DNA of 49,161 nucleotides from an uncultured Bacteroidales bacterium (lineage in GTDB: Bacteria; Bacteroidota; Bacteroidia; Bacteroidales; UBA932). The translations under genes and the position numbers were made by a program. Within the stretch, counting starts at the first letter, position 1, and each line of letters opens with the position of its first letter. This document shows positions 22,840 to 31,339 of this stretch, piece after piece. The notes under the pieces are model-generated. The model searched no databases. It saw only the letters and a program-made list of their open reading frames with translations, and had not been told where the DNA came from. The DNA lies in the NCBI GenBank assembly GCA_900318565.1, contig ONLD01000009.1, positions 1 to 49,161 of the forward strand, written 5' to 3'.

Positions 22840-24758
22840 AAAGGGCTGTAGCTTATGCTGGCCATAATGGAGCGCCCGGGCATAGGATAGCCCTGGACCA
22901 GCTGGTAACTGCGGCCGAAAATGTTCGATACCCTGACTCCCAGCTGCAGGCGGCCGCCGAATTCCTTGGTCAAGACCAAGTCCGAGACAGTCCAGGGAGC
23001 GATGCGGTAATCATCCGTGTTGGCGCTCCGCGACCAGCGCTCGGAAGTAAAGCTCCACTCCCAGACCAGGGTCCAGCCGCGGTAGCCGAGGCTCGCGTCG
23101 GCCGTGCCGCTGTGGAGCGGGATATAGGGAATCTGGTTGCCGTAGGTAAGGCTCCCGGGGCTGCTGTGGTCGAGGGCGCGCTGGAAAGTGTAACGAATGG
23201 TCACGCCTGCGTTCCAGCCGTCCCAGCTGCGGTTGAATGCGCCTTTGACATCCAGCCCCACGATGTCGGCGAGGCCTATGTTCAGCATAGTCCAGCGAAA
23301 CTGCGAGGTGGTCGGAATCGCCACGATCTTGTCGCTCACACAGTTGTAGTACGGAGAGACCCGGACCTCCCAGACGAGGGCGTCCGATTCATCGTGCGCC
23401 CTGAAGTCGAAGCCCGTCTGGAAGGCCGATTCGGGGCGCAGCGAGGCATTGCCCATAAGGCTGTAATAGAGGTCGTTAAATGTGGGGAGCCGGTAGGAAC
23501 GCTTGGCAAAGGCATCTATTTCCAGCCACGTAGCGGCATTCCAGCTGATACCGGCCGAAGGCATCCAGGCGCTCCTGGACGCATCTTCCCTGGTCCACAG
23601 GCCTGCCTGGTGCTTATCGAAGCTGTCGGCAGCCCCCATCCACGTCAAATGCGCTCCGGCCCTGAACCGGTCGGACTGATAACGGGCCGAGAGGGCTGCG
23701 AACACGGAGCCCCGCCGGGGTGAGACAAACTGCCCCACGTCCGAGCCGAGCGTGCACCCGTCGAGGTCGGCGCTTAAATCCAGATACCATTTTTCCGCCA
23801 CCTCCAGCGACTGGCTGAGCGACACATAGGCCGAACGAAGGCGGTAGAATATATTGTACGGCATCGCCATAGGATTCTTTTCCGGGTGGGTGTCGTAATG
23901 GGTATAGGAACTTGAAAGCTTGAAGCGCAGGGCCGTAGAATAGCGCCCGGTCCAGTCCTGCGTCCAGAATCCCTGGGCGAAGAAATCCCGGTCTTCCTGC
24001 CTCTCCGCGCTCAGCGGAAAGCCGCTTGCACGGCGTATCACGGGGCCCGGGAAGCCCCGCTGCGAGCCGTATCCGTGGAGCCTCAGGCGCCACTCCCCGC
24101 GGCCCGTCTGCCCGGACAGCAGCGCTTCCAGGCGGAGGGCCCGGCAGTCTCCGTTTTCCCGCACCAGCGTGGTGTCGAAATACTGATAAGGATAGCGCCC
24201 GTTGCTTCCGAGGTACTCCGCTCCGAGGCGCATCGCGATGCGCGGCCCCAGCCTCTTGTCCCACTGCAGCGAGGGATTCAGGGTGCCGAAAGAGCCGCCG
24301 CGCAGCCGCAGGAGCAGTGAATCCGACTGCGGAGCGGCCGTCAGCAGGTGCACCGCAGCGCCGCCTGCATACTCTTTCGCGCTTTGGAGCCGCAGCGCCT
24401 TGGCCCCGCTCCACAGCGCGACGCCTTCGAGACCCTGTGTGGAGTAACGCCCAAGGTCCACCTGCATATTCTGTGCATTGTCTATCTGGATGCCGTCAAG
24501 GAACACGCCCACGTGCTCGCTGCCGAGGCTGCGCACGTTGACGGTCTTGAGGCCTCCCGCGCCGCCGTAATCCTTAATCTGAACGCCTGTGAAGCGCCTC
24601 AGCACGTCCGAGAGCAGCACAGGGGCCGCTTTCCGTCCGCCGAGATGCACTTCCTCCAGTGGCCGCAGCACCGGGGCATCCTTGTGCGTGCTCACTACGG
24701 ACGCCTTCAAGGTGTCCGCCTCCTGCAGGAGTGCCGCGCACAGAAGGAGAGAAAGCAT
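22836..24758 (-). CDS. btuB: TonB-dependent outer-membrane receptor, BtuB-like
   Basis: A 640-residue TonB-dependent receptor. The signal is short (MLSLLLCAALLQ); the plug follows at about residues 30-150 (PVLLSDVLRRFTGVQIKDYG, VNVRSLGSEHVGVFLDGIQ). The rest is a 22-stranded-type barrel ending in YSPF with the C-terminal Phe. There is no carboxypeptidase-like N-terminal extension of SusC proteins, and the length is close to that of BtuB. The gene upstream encodes a BtuG-like surface beta-propeller whose stop directly abuts this ATG. That pairing is typical of Bacteroidota corrinoid uptake, so cobalamin or a related corrinoid is the likely ligand. No ABC transporter or BtuF is encoded nearby. 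Confidence 0.82.
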   Translation of the reverse strand: MLSLLLCAALLQEADTLKASVVSTHKDAPVLRPLEEVHLGGRKAAPVLLSDVLRRFTGVQIKDYGGAGGLKTVNVRSLGSEHVGVFLDGIQIDNAQNMQVDLGRYSTQGLEGVALWSGAKALRLQSAKEYAGGAAVHLLTAAPQSDSLLLRLRGGSFGTLNPSLQWDKRLGPRIAMRLGAEYLGSNGRYPYQYFDTTLVRENGDCRALRLEALLSGQTGRGEWRLRLHGYGSQRGFPGPVIRRASGFPLSAERQEDRDFFAQGFWTQDWTGRYSTALRFKLSSSYTHYDTHPEKNPMAMPYNIFYRLRSAYVSLSQSLEVAEKWYLDLSADLDGCTLGSDVGQFVSPRRGSVFAALSARYQSDRFRAGAHLTWMGAADSFDKHQAGLWTREDASRSAWMPSAGISWNAATWLEIDAFAKRSYRLPTFNDLYYSLMGNASLRPESAFQTGFDFRAHDESDALVWEVRVSPYYNCVSDKIVAIPTTSQFRWTMLNIGLADIVGLDVKGAFNRSWDGWNAGVTIRYTFQRALDHSSPGSLTYGNQIPYIPLHSGTADASLGYRGWTLVWEWSFTSERWSRSANTDDYRIAPWTVSDLVLTKEFGGRLQLGVRVSNIFGRSYQLVQGYPMPGRSIMASISYSPF

Positions 24759-26000
24759 CTACCAGATGGCGAAATGTCCGGGGCAGACGCCGGCACTCAC
24801 GGTCCAGGACTTCTCGCCCGCATTGAAATCCAGGGGATAGCAGCTCACGGTTCCGGGGTTGAAATAGTCTCCTGCGTCACCGACGAGAAGGGTGCGGGTA
24901 TCAGCGCCGCCGTCCAGCACGCAGATTCCGTAAGGGGTGCCGGAGAATTCCTGGGGGTAGAACGTGCAACGGCCTTTGCCTGTCGCCGTATCCTCGGGCG
25001 TGAACGACCAGACATAGTATTTGTGCGACACGCTCCATTCGTACTCGTTCCCGGTACCGAGGCAATAGACAGTCCCGTCGTGGATGCAGGAGCAACTGAC
25101 GTGGAGCGCTTCGGGCTTTACGGCATCGCTCCCGACTCTTCCGACCTTCGACGGGTCCTGCTCCGGGAACATATATAGGCCGGTCGGCACGTCCCAGAAA
25201 TTGCCCATACTGGTGACGTAAACGGCGCCCTTGCCGTCAGCCCAGACGCTCTTGAGGTTGACCGCCACCTCCACGCTGCGGCTCAGGGTGAAGGTCGCGG
25301 CATCGATGATGCTCACGGTGTTGTCGTAACTGTAGGCGGGAGGGAGCTGGCTGGAGATGCCGCCGGAATTGGCCACGTAGAGTTTGCCGCCGCTGCAGGC
25401 TATGCCTTCCGGCTGGTAGCCCACTTCCACGGAGCCCTCCACCTTCTTGCTCCCCAGGCCGATACGGTACACGCGGCCCTTGGGATTGGACGAATCGACT
25501 ATGGTGTAATTGCCCTTGTCATCGTAAGACCCGGAGGCGAAAGCACCGGCCCAGGACGTCACGTAAGCATATTTGTCGTCGAATGCAATCGAGCGGGGCG
25601 TGGGCACCTGGACAGCTGCGATTTCTGTCTCGTCCTCGGCCGAAACGACCTCCACGATGCCGGAATTGTTGACTACGATCCACAATTCATCGCCCCTGAC
25701 GGCTATGTCATTGCCCACGTCGCCAAGCCCTCCGGCAATGCCGGGATTCATCTTGCGGAAGGCGCCCGTGACATACGCGCCGTCGGAAAAGCGAAGGAAA
25801 TCCAGGCTTGCGTTGTTGGAGCCCATCCCGCCTTCGTTGAGCACGAACAATTTGCGGGGCCCCTTTCCGAGCCAGGTCATATCCTGCTTCGGTCCTTCGA
25901 GAGAGGAGTCTTTTGAGGGTACGGGCACGGGGTCATAATCTTTGGAACACGCGGCACAAAGCAGTGCGCAGCAGAGTACAGTCAAAGTTTGGTTTTTCAT
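24759..26000 (-). CDS. btuG: BtuG-like surface lipoprotein, beta-propeller of YncE type
   Basis: A 413-residue lipoprotein (lipobox LLCAAC) that folds as a seven-bladed beta-propeller. It opens with FVLNEGGMGSNNASLDFLR and LGDVGNDIAVRGDELWIVVN, the signature of Bacteroides surface-layer/YncE-like proteins, a group that includes BtuG, which captures cobalamin outside the cell with extreme affinity. Repeated blades follow, such as EIAAVQVPTPRSIAFDDKYA and VEVGYQPEGIACSGGKLYVA. The ATG at 26000 is chosen over 26030 because it begins the lipoprotein signal. It is translated immediately before the BtuB-like receptor. Identity as BtuG is inferred from fold, sequence start and gene pairing; other ligands are possible. 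Confidence 0.72.
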   Translation of the reverse strand: MKNQTLTVLCCALLCAACSKDYDPVPVPSKDSSLEGPKQDMTWLGKGPRKLFVLNEGGMGSNNASLDFLRFSDGAYVTGAFRKMNPGIAGGLGDVGNDIAVRGDELWIVVNNSGIVEVVSAEDETEIAAVQVPTPRSIAFDDKYAYVTSWAGAFASGSYDDKGNYTIVDSSNPKGRVYRIGLGSKKVEGSVEVGYQPEGIACSGGKLYVANSGGISSQLPPAYSYDNTVSIIDAATFTLSRSVEVAVNLKSVWADGKGAVYVTSMGNFWDVPTGLYMFPEQDPSKVGRVGSDAVKPEALHVSCSCIHDGTVYCLGTGNEYEWSVSHKYYVWSFTPEDTATGKGRCTFYPQEFSGTPYGICVLDGGADTRTLLVGDAGDYFNPGTVSCYPLDFNAGEKSWTVSAGVCPGHFAIW

Positions 26001-26024
26001 TGTCTTTCGGAATATGCTATAATA

Positions 26025-26055
26025 TTGCAAAAGTACTTAAAAAAAATTAGATTTG
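26025..26055 (+). promoter_or_regulatory. Promoter of the lipoprotein-tricorn protease unit
   Basis: TTG (26025-26027) is followed after 20 bases by TAGATTTG (26048-26055), a good Bacteroidota promoter. The leader to the ATG at 26087 is about 28 bases. Confidence 0.6.
26028..26035 (-). promoter_or_regulatory. -7 element of the btuG-btuB-like unit
   Basis: The minus strand reads TACTTTTG at 26035-26028, 27 bases before the ATG at 26000. The divergent region is only 86 bases, too short for a full cobalamin riboswitch. Confidence 0.45.
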
Positions 26056-26086
26056 TGGTATTGTAAAATTTAATGCTGATTGCGCT

Positions 26087-26881
26087 ATGAAAATAATCCT
26101 GCCAGCAATTGCGGCCTTGATTCTGGCTTCCGCCTGCAGCGGACCCGCCGGAATGTACGGGAGGTTGAACCGGCAAGCCTCTGAAGAGTATCTTGAACCA
26201 GTCCGCCCCGCTTCCGAGGGACGCAACCCGTGCTGGAACAAATTCGCCAAGAAGTTTATGTATGCTCCCGCTTTCGACGTGCCCGTGACGGAGGGCGCCG
26301 CCCGCTACCGCTTCACCGTCAAGGGTGAAGACGGGCAGTGGAGCTTTGAAAGCACAGGCCAGTTCGAGGATGTCAACGTGAAGGGGCTCGAGCCCTACCA
26401 GAACCTGACCAACTGCACAGCCGCCCCGTACGCGTCCTACCTGCTGACCAAGCCTTCCGTGAGCGACCGCGACCGTGCGGAAGCCCGCGACCTTGTGCGC
26501 CTCTCGGAAGACCAGTTCGTGCATTGGGCATACCACGATCTGACGCAGGACGGATTCCCTAAGAAAAACGCCCCCTGCGTCCACGAACAGTACAAGTACG
26601 AAATGCCTGTCGACAACAGCGCGTGCAACGTGGCAAACGCCTGGCTGGACATCTACGAAGACAGCGGCGACCTGCTCTGCCTCGCCAAGGCCAAGGCCCT
26701 GATTGACAACATCACCATCCAGCAGAACGCCGTCAACGGCCAGATTCCGACCACCTGGGAATGGCGCGAGACCGGCAAGGACCGCAAGCGCACCTACTGG
26801 GTCAACTGCACCTTCAGTTCGGTGAGCATCCTTATGCGTTTTGCCGGAATGCAGGACGATATCGACAAGTTAAATCAATAG
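26087..26881 (+). CDS. Lipoprotein with beta-sandwich start and alpha/alpha-barrel end
   Basis: A 264-residue lipoprotein (lipobox ILASAC). Residues 35-105 (PVRPASEGRNPCWNKFAKK, then APAFDVPVTEGAARYRFTV) resemble the N-terminal beta-sandwich of large Bacteroidota proteins that continue into an alpha/alpha barrel. Residues 135-260 (LVRLSEDQFVHWAY, CVHEQYKYEMPVDNSACNV, NGQIPTTWEW, YWVNCTFSSVSILMRFAGM) resemble the last part of such a barrel. The intervening barrel helices seem to be absent, so this may be a compact or internally deleted member of a six-hairpin glycosidase-like family. No catalytic pair can be named. It precedes the tricorn protease by nine bases. Confidence 0.6.
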   Translation: MKIILPAIAALILASACSGPAGMYGRLNRQASEEYLEPVRPASEGRNPCWNKFAKKFMYAPAFDVPVTEGAARYRFTVKGEDGQWSFESTGQFEDVNVKGLEPYQNLTNCTAAPYASYLLTKPSVSDRDRAEARDLVRLSEDQFVHWAYHDLTQDGFPKKNAPCVHEQYKYEMPVDNSACNVANAWLDIYEDSGDLLCLAKAKALIDNITIQQNAVNGQIPTTWEWRETGKDRKRTYWVNCTFSSVSILMRFAGMQDDIDKLNQ

Positions 26882-26890
26882 TTAGTAGTG

Positions 26891-29800
26891 ATGAAAAAGA
26901 CATTGGCTCTTTTCCTCCTGCTGTCAGCCTCCCTGATTGCGGCAGCGCAGGAAACTCCGCGGTGGATTCGCAAGAGTGCGATCTCTCCGGACGGAAGCAG
27001 CATAGCCTTCTGCTACAAGGGGGACATTTTCATCGTGGGTACCGCCGGCGGGAGGGCCCTGCAGGTGACGACCAACGCCGCATACGACTCCGACCCGGTG
27101 TGGTCGGCTGACGGCTCGCGGCTGTTTTTCAGCTCCTACCGGGAAGGCGGCAAGGACATCTTCGTGACTTCGCCGCAGGGAGGCGCGGCAAGGCGCGTGA
27201 CCGACTACCCCGGCGCAGAGACGCCCAAAGCAGTGCTGCCCGACGGCCGCGTGGTGTTTACCGCCAATCTCCAGGCCGACGTGAAATGGGGCGGTTTCCC
27301 AAGCGGCACCCAAGTCTATGCAGTAAGCCCCGAAGGCGGGCGCCCCGAGCTGCTGACCTCCGTGACTATGTCGGAAATCAGCATCCGGGGAGACGGCGCC
27401 TTCCTCTATGAGGATTACAAGGGCTACGAAGACCCGTTCCGCAAGCACCACCATTCCGCGGTGACCCGCGACATCTGGCTCTGCAAGGACGGAGCATACA
27501 CCAAGCTCACTGCTTTCGGCGGCGAGGACCGTCAGCCTGTGTTCGCCCCCGACGGAGACTCGTTCTACTACATCAGCGAGCAGGACGGCAGCACGCTCAA
27601 CCTCTTCCGCGGCAGCATTTCCAGCCCCGGCAAGGGCGAGCGCCTGACCTCTTACGACAAGAATCCCGTCCGCTATATATCCGTCGCCGGCAACGGCACT
27701 GTGCTCTACTCCTACAACGGCGAGCTGTATCTCATTGAGGCCGGCCGCGGCGAAGGGCGCAAGGTGGACATCAGCGTATGGTGCGACGAAAACGAGCGCG
27801 AGATGGTCAAGCTCGCCCTTTCCGACGGAGCCTCTTCTATGGCCGTCTCCCCTGACGGCAAGGAAGTCGCCGTCGTCATTAGGGGCGACGTGTTCGTGAC
27901 CTCCACCGAGTATCCTACCACGCGCCGCATTACCAACACCCCGGGCCAGGAGCGCGGCGTCTGCTTCTCCAAAGACGGGCGGGAGCTCTACTACGCCGCC
28001 GAGCGTGACGGCTGCTGGGGCGTGTACAGAAGCGTGCTCACCGGCAAGAACGACAAGTTGTTCACCTATGCCGTCAACCCCAAGGAAGAGCTGTTCTCCG
28101 AGCCCGGCGAGACCAGTTTCCAGCCCGCTGTCTCCCCTGACGGCAAGCTGGTTGCATACCTCCGGGACCGCACCGAAATCGTGGTGAAACCGGCCAAGGG
28201 CGGAAAGGTGCGCTCGCTGCTGAAAGGAGCCAACTACTCCTATTCCGACGGCGACCAGCACTTCGCCTGGGGGCCCGACAGCGACCATATCCTGGCTGAC
28301 TATCAAGCCAATGGCGGATGGAACAATTCCGACGTGGCCCTGATCGAGGTAAGTTCAGGACGCATCACCGACCTCACCGAAAGCGGCTATTCCGACGGCG
28401 GCTTCCGCTGGGCTCTCGGAGGCAAGGCTATGACCTGGGAGTCGGACAAGAACGGCTACCGCAGCCACGGCAGCTGGGGCGCCGAGAGCGACATCTACAT
28501 TATGTTCTTCGACGGCAAGGCCCTGACCGAGTTCCGCCGCAGCGAGGAAGACGAAGAAATCGATAAGCTGCTCAGCGGCAAGAGCGAGAAGAAGCTCGCC
28601 AAGGAAGAGAAGAAGGACTCCGTCAAGAAGGAGGAGCCCAGGAAGCTGGAGCTGGTGCTTGAAGGAAGGGAAGAAAGGATACTCCGCCTGACCTCGTCCA
28701 GCACCAACCTCGGCGACCACTACCTCTCAAAAGACGGACATACGCTCTACTATGTGGCGCCGCTCGAAAGCGGATCCGGCCTGCTTTCTAAAGACCTGCG
28801 CAAAGGCACGATAAAGGTAGTGGCGCGCGGCGTTTCAGGCCGCATCACCCCGTCCGCCGACGGAAAATCCCTGTATATGCTCGGCCGCGGCGGCATCACG
28901 AAAGTCGAGCTGATGAGCGGAAAGACCAAGCGCATCGCCTTCTCGGGCGAGTTTGAGTTCAGGCCTAAGGCCGAACGCGAATACATCTTCGAGCACGCCT
29001 GGAAACAGGTCAAGGAGAAGTTCTACGACCCGTCCCTGCACGGTGTGGACTGGGACTACTACCATTCCAATTATGCGTCCTTCCTCCCCTACATCGACAA
29101 CTACTACGACTTCCAGGAACTGCTGTCCGAAATGTTGGGCGAGCTTAACGGCTCACACACTGGAGCGCGATACCGCGGAGACAGCGGAGAGGCCCTCGGA
29201 CGCCTCGGAGTGCTGTACGACTGGGACTATAAAGGCGACGGACTCAAGATTGCCGAAGTGCTGCCGGGAGGCGTACTCAACCTCGCCGACCCCGAGATCA
29301 AGGCTGGCGATATCGTGACGGCAATCGACGGCACTCCAATCACGGAAGGTTGCGACTGGTATCCCCTGCTCGCCGGCAAGGCCGGCAAGAGAGTCGTAGT
29401 CTCGCTGCGCAGCTCCGGCAAGGAAAAGACCCTTGGCGTCAAGCCTGTGGGCTCCGAAGCCACGCTCCTCTACCGCCGCTGGGTGCGGGAGAGAGAACAG
29501 ATCGTGGAGCGCCTTTCCGGCGGACGCGTGGGATACGTGCACGTGAAAGGTATGGATTCACAGTCGTTCCGCGAGGTCTATTCCAAGGCGCTCGGCAAGT
29601 ACAGGGGCTGCGAGGCCCTCATCGTCGATACCCGCCACAACGGCGGCGGATGGCTGCACGACGACCTGGTGACCTTCCTCGGCGGCAAGGCCTATGTGGA
29701 GTGGAGGCCCCGCGGGCAGTATATCGGCACCGAGCCCTACAGCAAGTGGACCAAGCCGTCCTGCGTGCTTGTGTGCGAAGACTGCTATTCCGATGCCTCC

Positions 29801-30079
29801 GGCTTCCCGTATGCCTACAAGACCCTTCAGATCGGTAAGCTCATCGGTATGCCCGTGCCCGGCACTATGACGGCAGTGTGGTGGGAGACCCAGATCAATC
29901 CCCGGCTCGTCTTCGGCATCCCGCAGGTCGGCGGCTGGATAGAGTCTGAGCAGCGCTATATGGAGAACCGCCAGATTGACCCTGACATCCGCGTGGACAA
30001 CTCCCCTGAAGCCCTGCTCCGCGGCGAGGACCCGCAGCTCGAAGCCGCAGTGGCTGAGATGCTTAAGGCAGAAAGATAG
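26891..30079 (+). CDS. Tricorn-type protease, S41 family
   Basis: A 1062-residue exported tricorn-core-like peptidase. The signal peptide is residues 1-19 (ending IAAAQ). Two beta-propellers (about residues 25-330 and 330-680) contain TolB/WD-like repeats such as SPDGSSIAFCYKGDIF and SPDGKEVAVVIRGDVFV. A charged linker rich in K and E is followed by the C1 domain, a PDZ domain and the S41 catalytic domain. The catalytic tetrad can be placed: Ser755-His756 (NGSHTGARY), Ser967-Asp968 (CYSDASGFP) and Glu1025 (YMENRQIDPDI), close to S745-H746, S965-D966 and E1023 of archaeal tricorn. The ATG at 26891 is preferred over a GTG at 26888. It probably degrades peptides in the periplasm. Confidence 0.94.
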   Translation: MKKTLALFLLLSASLIAAAQETPRWIRKSAISPDGSSIAFCYKGDIFIVGTAGGRALQVTTNAAYDSDPVWSADGSRLFFSSYREGGKDIFVTSPQGGAARRVTDYPGAETPKAVLPDGRVVFTANLQADVKWGGFPSGTQVYAVSPEGGRPELLTSVTMSEISIRGDGAFLYEDYKGYEDPFRKHHHSAVTRDIWLCKDGAYTKLTAFGGEDRQPVFAPDGDSFYYISEQDGSTLNLFRGSISSPGKGERLTSYDKNPVRYISVAGNGTVLYSYNGELYLIEAGRGEGRKVDISVWCDENEREMVKLALSDGASSMAVSPDGKEVAVVIRGDVFVTSTEYPTTRRITNTPGQERGVCFSKDGRELYYAAERDGCWGVYRSVLTGKNDKLFTYAVNPKEELFSEPGETSFQPAVSPDGKLVAYLRDRTEIVVKPAKGGKVRSLLKGANYSYSDGDQHFAWGPDSDHILADYQANGGWNNSDVALIEVSSGRITDLTESGYSDGGFRWALGGKAMTWESDKNGYRSHGSWGAESDIYIMFFDGKALTEFRRSEEDEEIDKLLSGKSEKKLAKEEKKDSVKKEEPRKLELVLEGREERILRLTSSSTNLGDHYLSKDGHTLYYVAPLESGSGLLSKDLRKGTIKVVARGVSGRITPSADGKSLYMLGRGGITKVELMSGKTKRIAFSGEFEFRPKAEREYIFEHAWKQVKEKFYDPSLHGVDWDYYHSNYASFLPYIDNYYDFQELLSEMLGELNGSHTGARYRGDSGEALGRLGVLYDWDYKGDGLKIAEVLPGGVLNLADPEIKAGDIVTAIDGTPITEGCDWYPLLAGKAGKRVVVSLRSSGKEKTLGVKPVGSEATLLYRRWVREREQIVERLSGGRVGYVHVKGMDSQSFREVYSKALGKYRGCEALIVDTRHNGGGWLHDDLVTFLGGKAYVEWRPRGQYIGTEPYSKWTKPSCVLVCEDCYSDASGFPYAYKTLQIGKLIGMPVPGTMTAVWWETQINPRLVFGIPQVGGWIESEQRYMENRQIDPDIRVDNSPEALLRGEDPQLEAAVAEMLKAER

Positions 30080-30089
30080 CCTCCGTCAA

Positions 30090-30132
30090 ACGCAAAAAGA
30101 GTCCGCAGCAAAACTGCGGACTCTTTTTGCGT
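30090..30132. terminator. Long perfect hairpin terminator, both directions
   Basis: A 19-bp perfect stem (from ACGCAAAAAGAGTCCGCAG) closes a CAAAA loop and carries A- and T-runs within its arms. It can end the tricorn gene from the left and the tRNA array from the right; its last base touches the 3' end of tRNA-Val. Confidence 0.85.
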
Positions 30133-30206
30133 GAGAACTATCAGATTTGAACTGATGACCTCCTGCCTGTCAAGCAGGCGCTCTAAACCAACTGAGCTAA
30201 GCCCTC
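30132..30206 (-). tRNA. tRNA-Val (anticodon GAC)
   Basis: The minus strand folds as a cloverleaf of 75 bases. The acceptor GAGGGCT pairs with AGTTCTC, the anticodon stem CCTGC/GCAGG holds the loop TTGACAG, so the anticodon is GAC for valine codon GUC. The T-arm is ATCAG-TTCAAAT-CTGAT. CCA is not encoded. It is third in a three-tRNA array. Confidence 0.9.
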
Positions 30207-30216
30207 AAAAAAAAAG

Positions 30217-30289
30217 TGCTCCCTTAGGGGCTCGAACCCTAGACACCCTGATTAAGAGTCAGGTGCTCTACCAACTGAGCTAAGGAAGC
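30217..30289 (-). tRNA. tRNA-Lys (anticodon CTT)
   Basis: The minus-strand cloverleaf has acceptor GCTTCCT/AGGGAGC, anticodon stem CCTGA/TCAGG and loop CTCTTAA, giving anticodon CTT for AAG. The T-arm is TAGGG-TTCGAGC-CCCTA. CCA is not encoded. Ten bases separate it from tRNA-Val. Confidence 0.92.
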
Positions 30290-30308
30290 ATTTTTATATT
30301 TCAATTTG

Positions 30309-30381
30309 TGACCCGTTCGGGGCTCGAACCCGAGACCCCCACATTAAAAGTGTGATGCTCTACCAACTGAGCTAACGAGTC
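30309..30381 (-). tRNA. tRNA-Lys (anticodon TTT)
   Basis: The minus-strand cloverleaf has acceptor GACTCGT/ACGGGTC, anticodon stem TCACA/TGTGG and loop CTTTTAA, giving anticodon TTT for AAA. It is the first tRNA of the array after a strong promoter at 30402-30433. CCA is not encoded. Confidence 0.92.
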
Positions 30382-30401
30382 CTCCTCTGTGTTTGGGACT
30401 G

Positions 30402-30433
30402 CAAAGATATAACCTTTTCCGAAAATTGCAAAA
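30402..30433 (-). promoter_or_regulatory. Promoter of the tRNA-Lys-Lys-Val array
   Basis: On the minus strand TTTTG (30433-30429) is followed after 19 bases by TATCTTTG (30409-30402), a full match to the Bacteroidota consensus. The first tRNA begins 20 bases downstream. Confidence 0.75.
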
Positions 30434-30437
30434 TTTT

Positions 30438-31301
30438 TTAATAACTTTTTCGAGGGTCCCGTCCGGTTATTTTTTCAATGGCCTCGAACGAGCCAAGGTC
30501 GCTCCACCGCCAATCCGCGGCAACTGCGTACACATCAGACGATTTCTCCATCACAGCATAGTCTATGCTGATTTTTTCGCACTGCGGGAACAGCTCTTCG
30601 AGAGCCGCCGATTCCCCCTCCCCGTAAAGCGACGGAGCTATCCGGTCCATCACCGAGCAAATCTGAGGGGCGAAACGGCGCAGCTCCGCCTCAATGGTAT
30701 CGATGCGCCATACGAAGATGCCGGCATTCCACCAATAAGTCCCTTTGGCAAGATACTGCTCAGCCACCTCGAGGCTGGGTTTCTCCTTGAATGAGTTCAC
30801 TTTGACGACGCCCTCCCCCGCTCCGGCCTCGATGTAGCCGTAACCGGTATGAGGCGAATCCGGCTTGATGCCCACGCACACGATGGCGCCTCCGCTGCGG
30901 GTAAAGTCGAGAGCGGTGCGGAGCGTGGATGCGAATGCACTTATGTCAGGCACGTATGCGTCGGCCGGGGTGACGACTATGTTGGCCTCGGGGTAGCGCT
31001 GCTTGATCTTCCAACAGGCAAGCGCAATGCAGGGGGCGGTATTGCGGGCGGCAGGCTCGGCGATAATCTGTTCTTCCGGTATCGCGGGAAGCTGCTCGCG
31101 GACAAAATGCGTGTAGGAAGCGCTTGTCACCACCCAGAACCGGGCTTCGGGATTCAATGCAAGGAATCGTTCGTATGTCAGTTGTATCAAAGTCTTTCCG
31201 CAACCCAGAAGGTCGATGAACTGCTTGGGATGTTCGGGGGTGCTGAGCGGATAGAGCCGGCTCCCGACCCCTCCCGCCATTATTACAATGTGCTCTGTCA
31301 T
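30438..31301 (-). CDS. Mannose-1-phosphate guanylyltransferase, short form
   Basis: A 287-residue cytoplasmic nucleotidyltransferase that joins GTP and mannose-1-phosphate to GDP-mannose. The nucleotide loop MAGGVGSRLYPLSTPEHPKQF is complete. EPAARNTAPCIAL, the metal-site region VVTPADAYV, HTGYGYIEAG, FKEKPSL and the WSDLGSF segment also match ManC/RfbM enzymes. The family is usually about 350-360 residues; this one stops shortly after WSDLGSF (ending GRDPRKSY), so the C-terminal beta-helix domain of about 70 residues is missing. The catalytic domain looks whole. The ATG is four bases from its -7 box (leaderless), and the gene ends just before the tRNA promoter. Confidence 0.88.
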   Translation of the reverse strand: MTEHIVIMAGGVGSRLYPLSTPEHPKQFIDLLGCGKTLIQLTYERFLALNPEARFWVVTSASYTHFVREQLPAIPEEQIIAEPAARNTAPCIALACWKIKQRYPEANIVVTPADAYVPDISAFASTLRTALDFTRSGGAIVCVGIKPDSPHTGYGYIEAGAGEGVVKVNSFKEKPSLEVAEQYLAKGTYWWNAGIFVWRIDTIEAELRRFAPQICSVMDRIAPSLYGEGESAALEELFPQCEKISIDYAVMEKSSDVYAVAADWRWSDLGSFEAIEKITGRDPRKSY

Positions 31302-31305
31302 ATTA

Positions 31306-31313
31306 CAAAATTA
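31306..31313 (-). promoter_or_regulatory. -7 element abutting the guanylyltransferase start
   Basis: The minus strand reads TAATTTTG at 31313-31306, leaving only four bases before the ATG at 31301. A leaderless message is predicted. It faces the divergent box at 31325-31332. Confidence 0.5.
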
Positions 31314-31324
31314 ACATTTTTTAT

Positions 31325-31332
31325 TATATTTG
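31325..31332 (+). promoter_or_regulatory. -7 element of the seven-gene envelope unit
   Basis: TATATTTG ends seven bases before the ATG at 31340. It is the only promoter-like element seen for the 31340-36918 unit, which ends at the terminator 36936-36971. Confidence 0.55.
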
Positions 31333-31339
31333 TGAAATA

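Noticed and set aside
22455-23723. A 422-codon plus-strand open frame across the end of the MBOAT gene and into btuB
   Set aside because: It runs over the ends of two real genes in other frames and is rich in P, A, R and G without motifs.
26924-28306. A 460-codon open frame on the minus strand inside the tricorn protease gene
   Set aside because: Shadow of a high-GC gene with clear propeller repeats and a signal peptide on the plus strand.
30132-30206. Reading this tRNA as tRNA-Asp because GTC is seen in the plus-strand text
   Set aside because: The tRNA is on the minus strand, where the anticodon loop TTGACAG gives GAC, that is valine.
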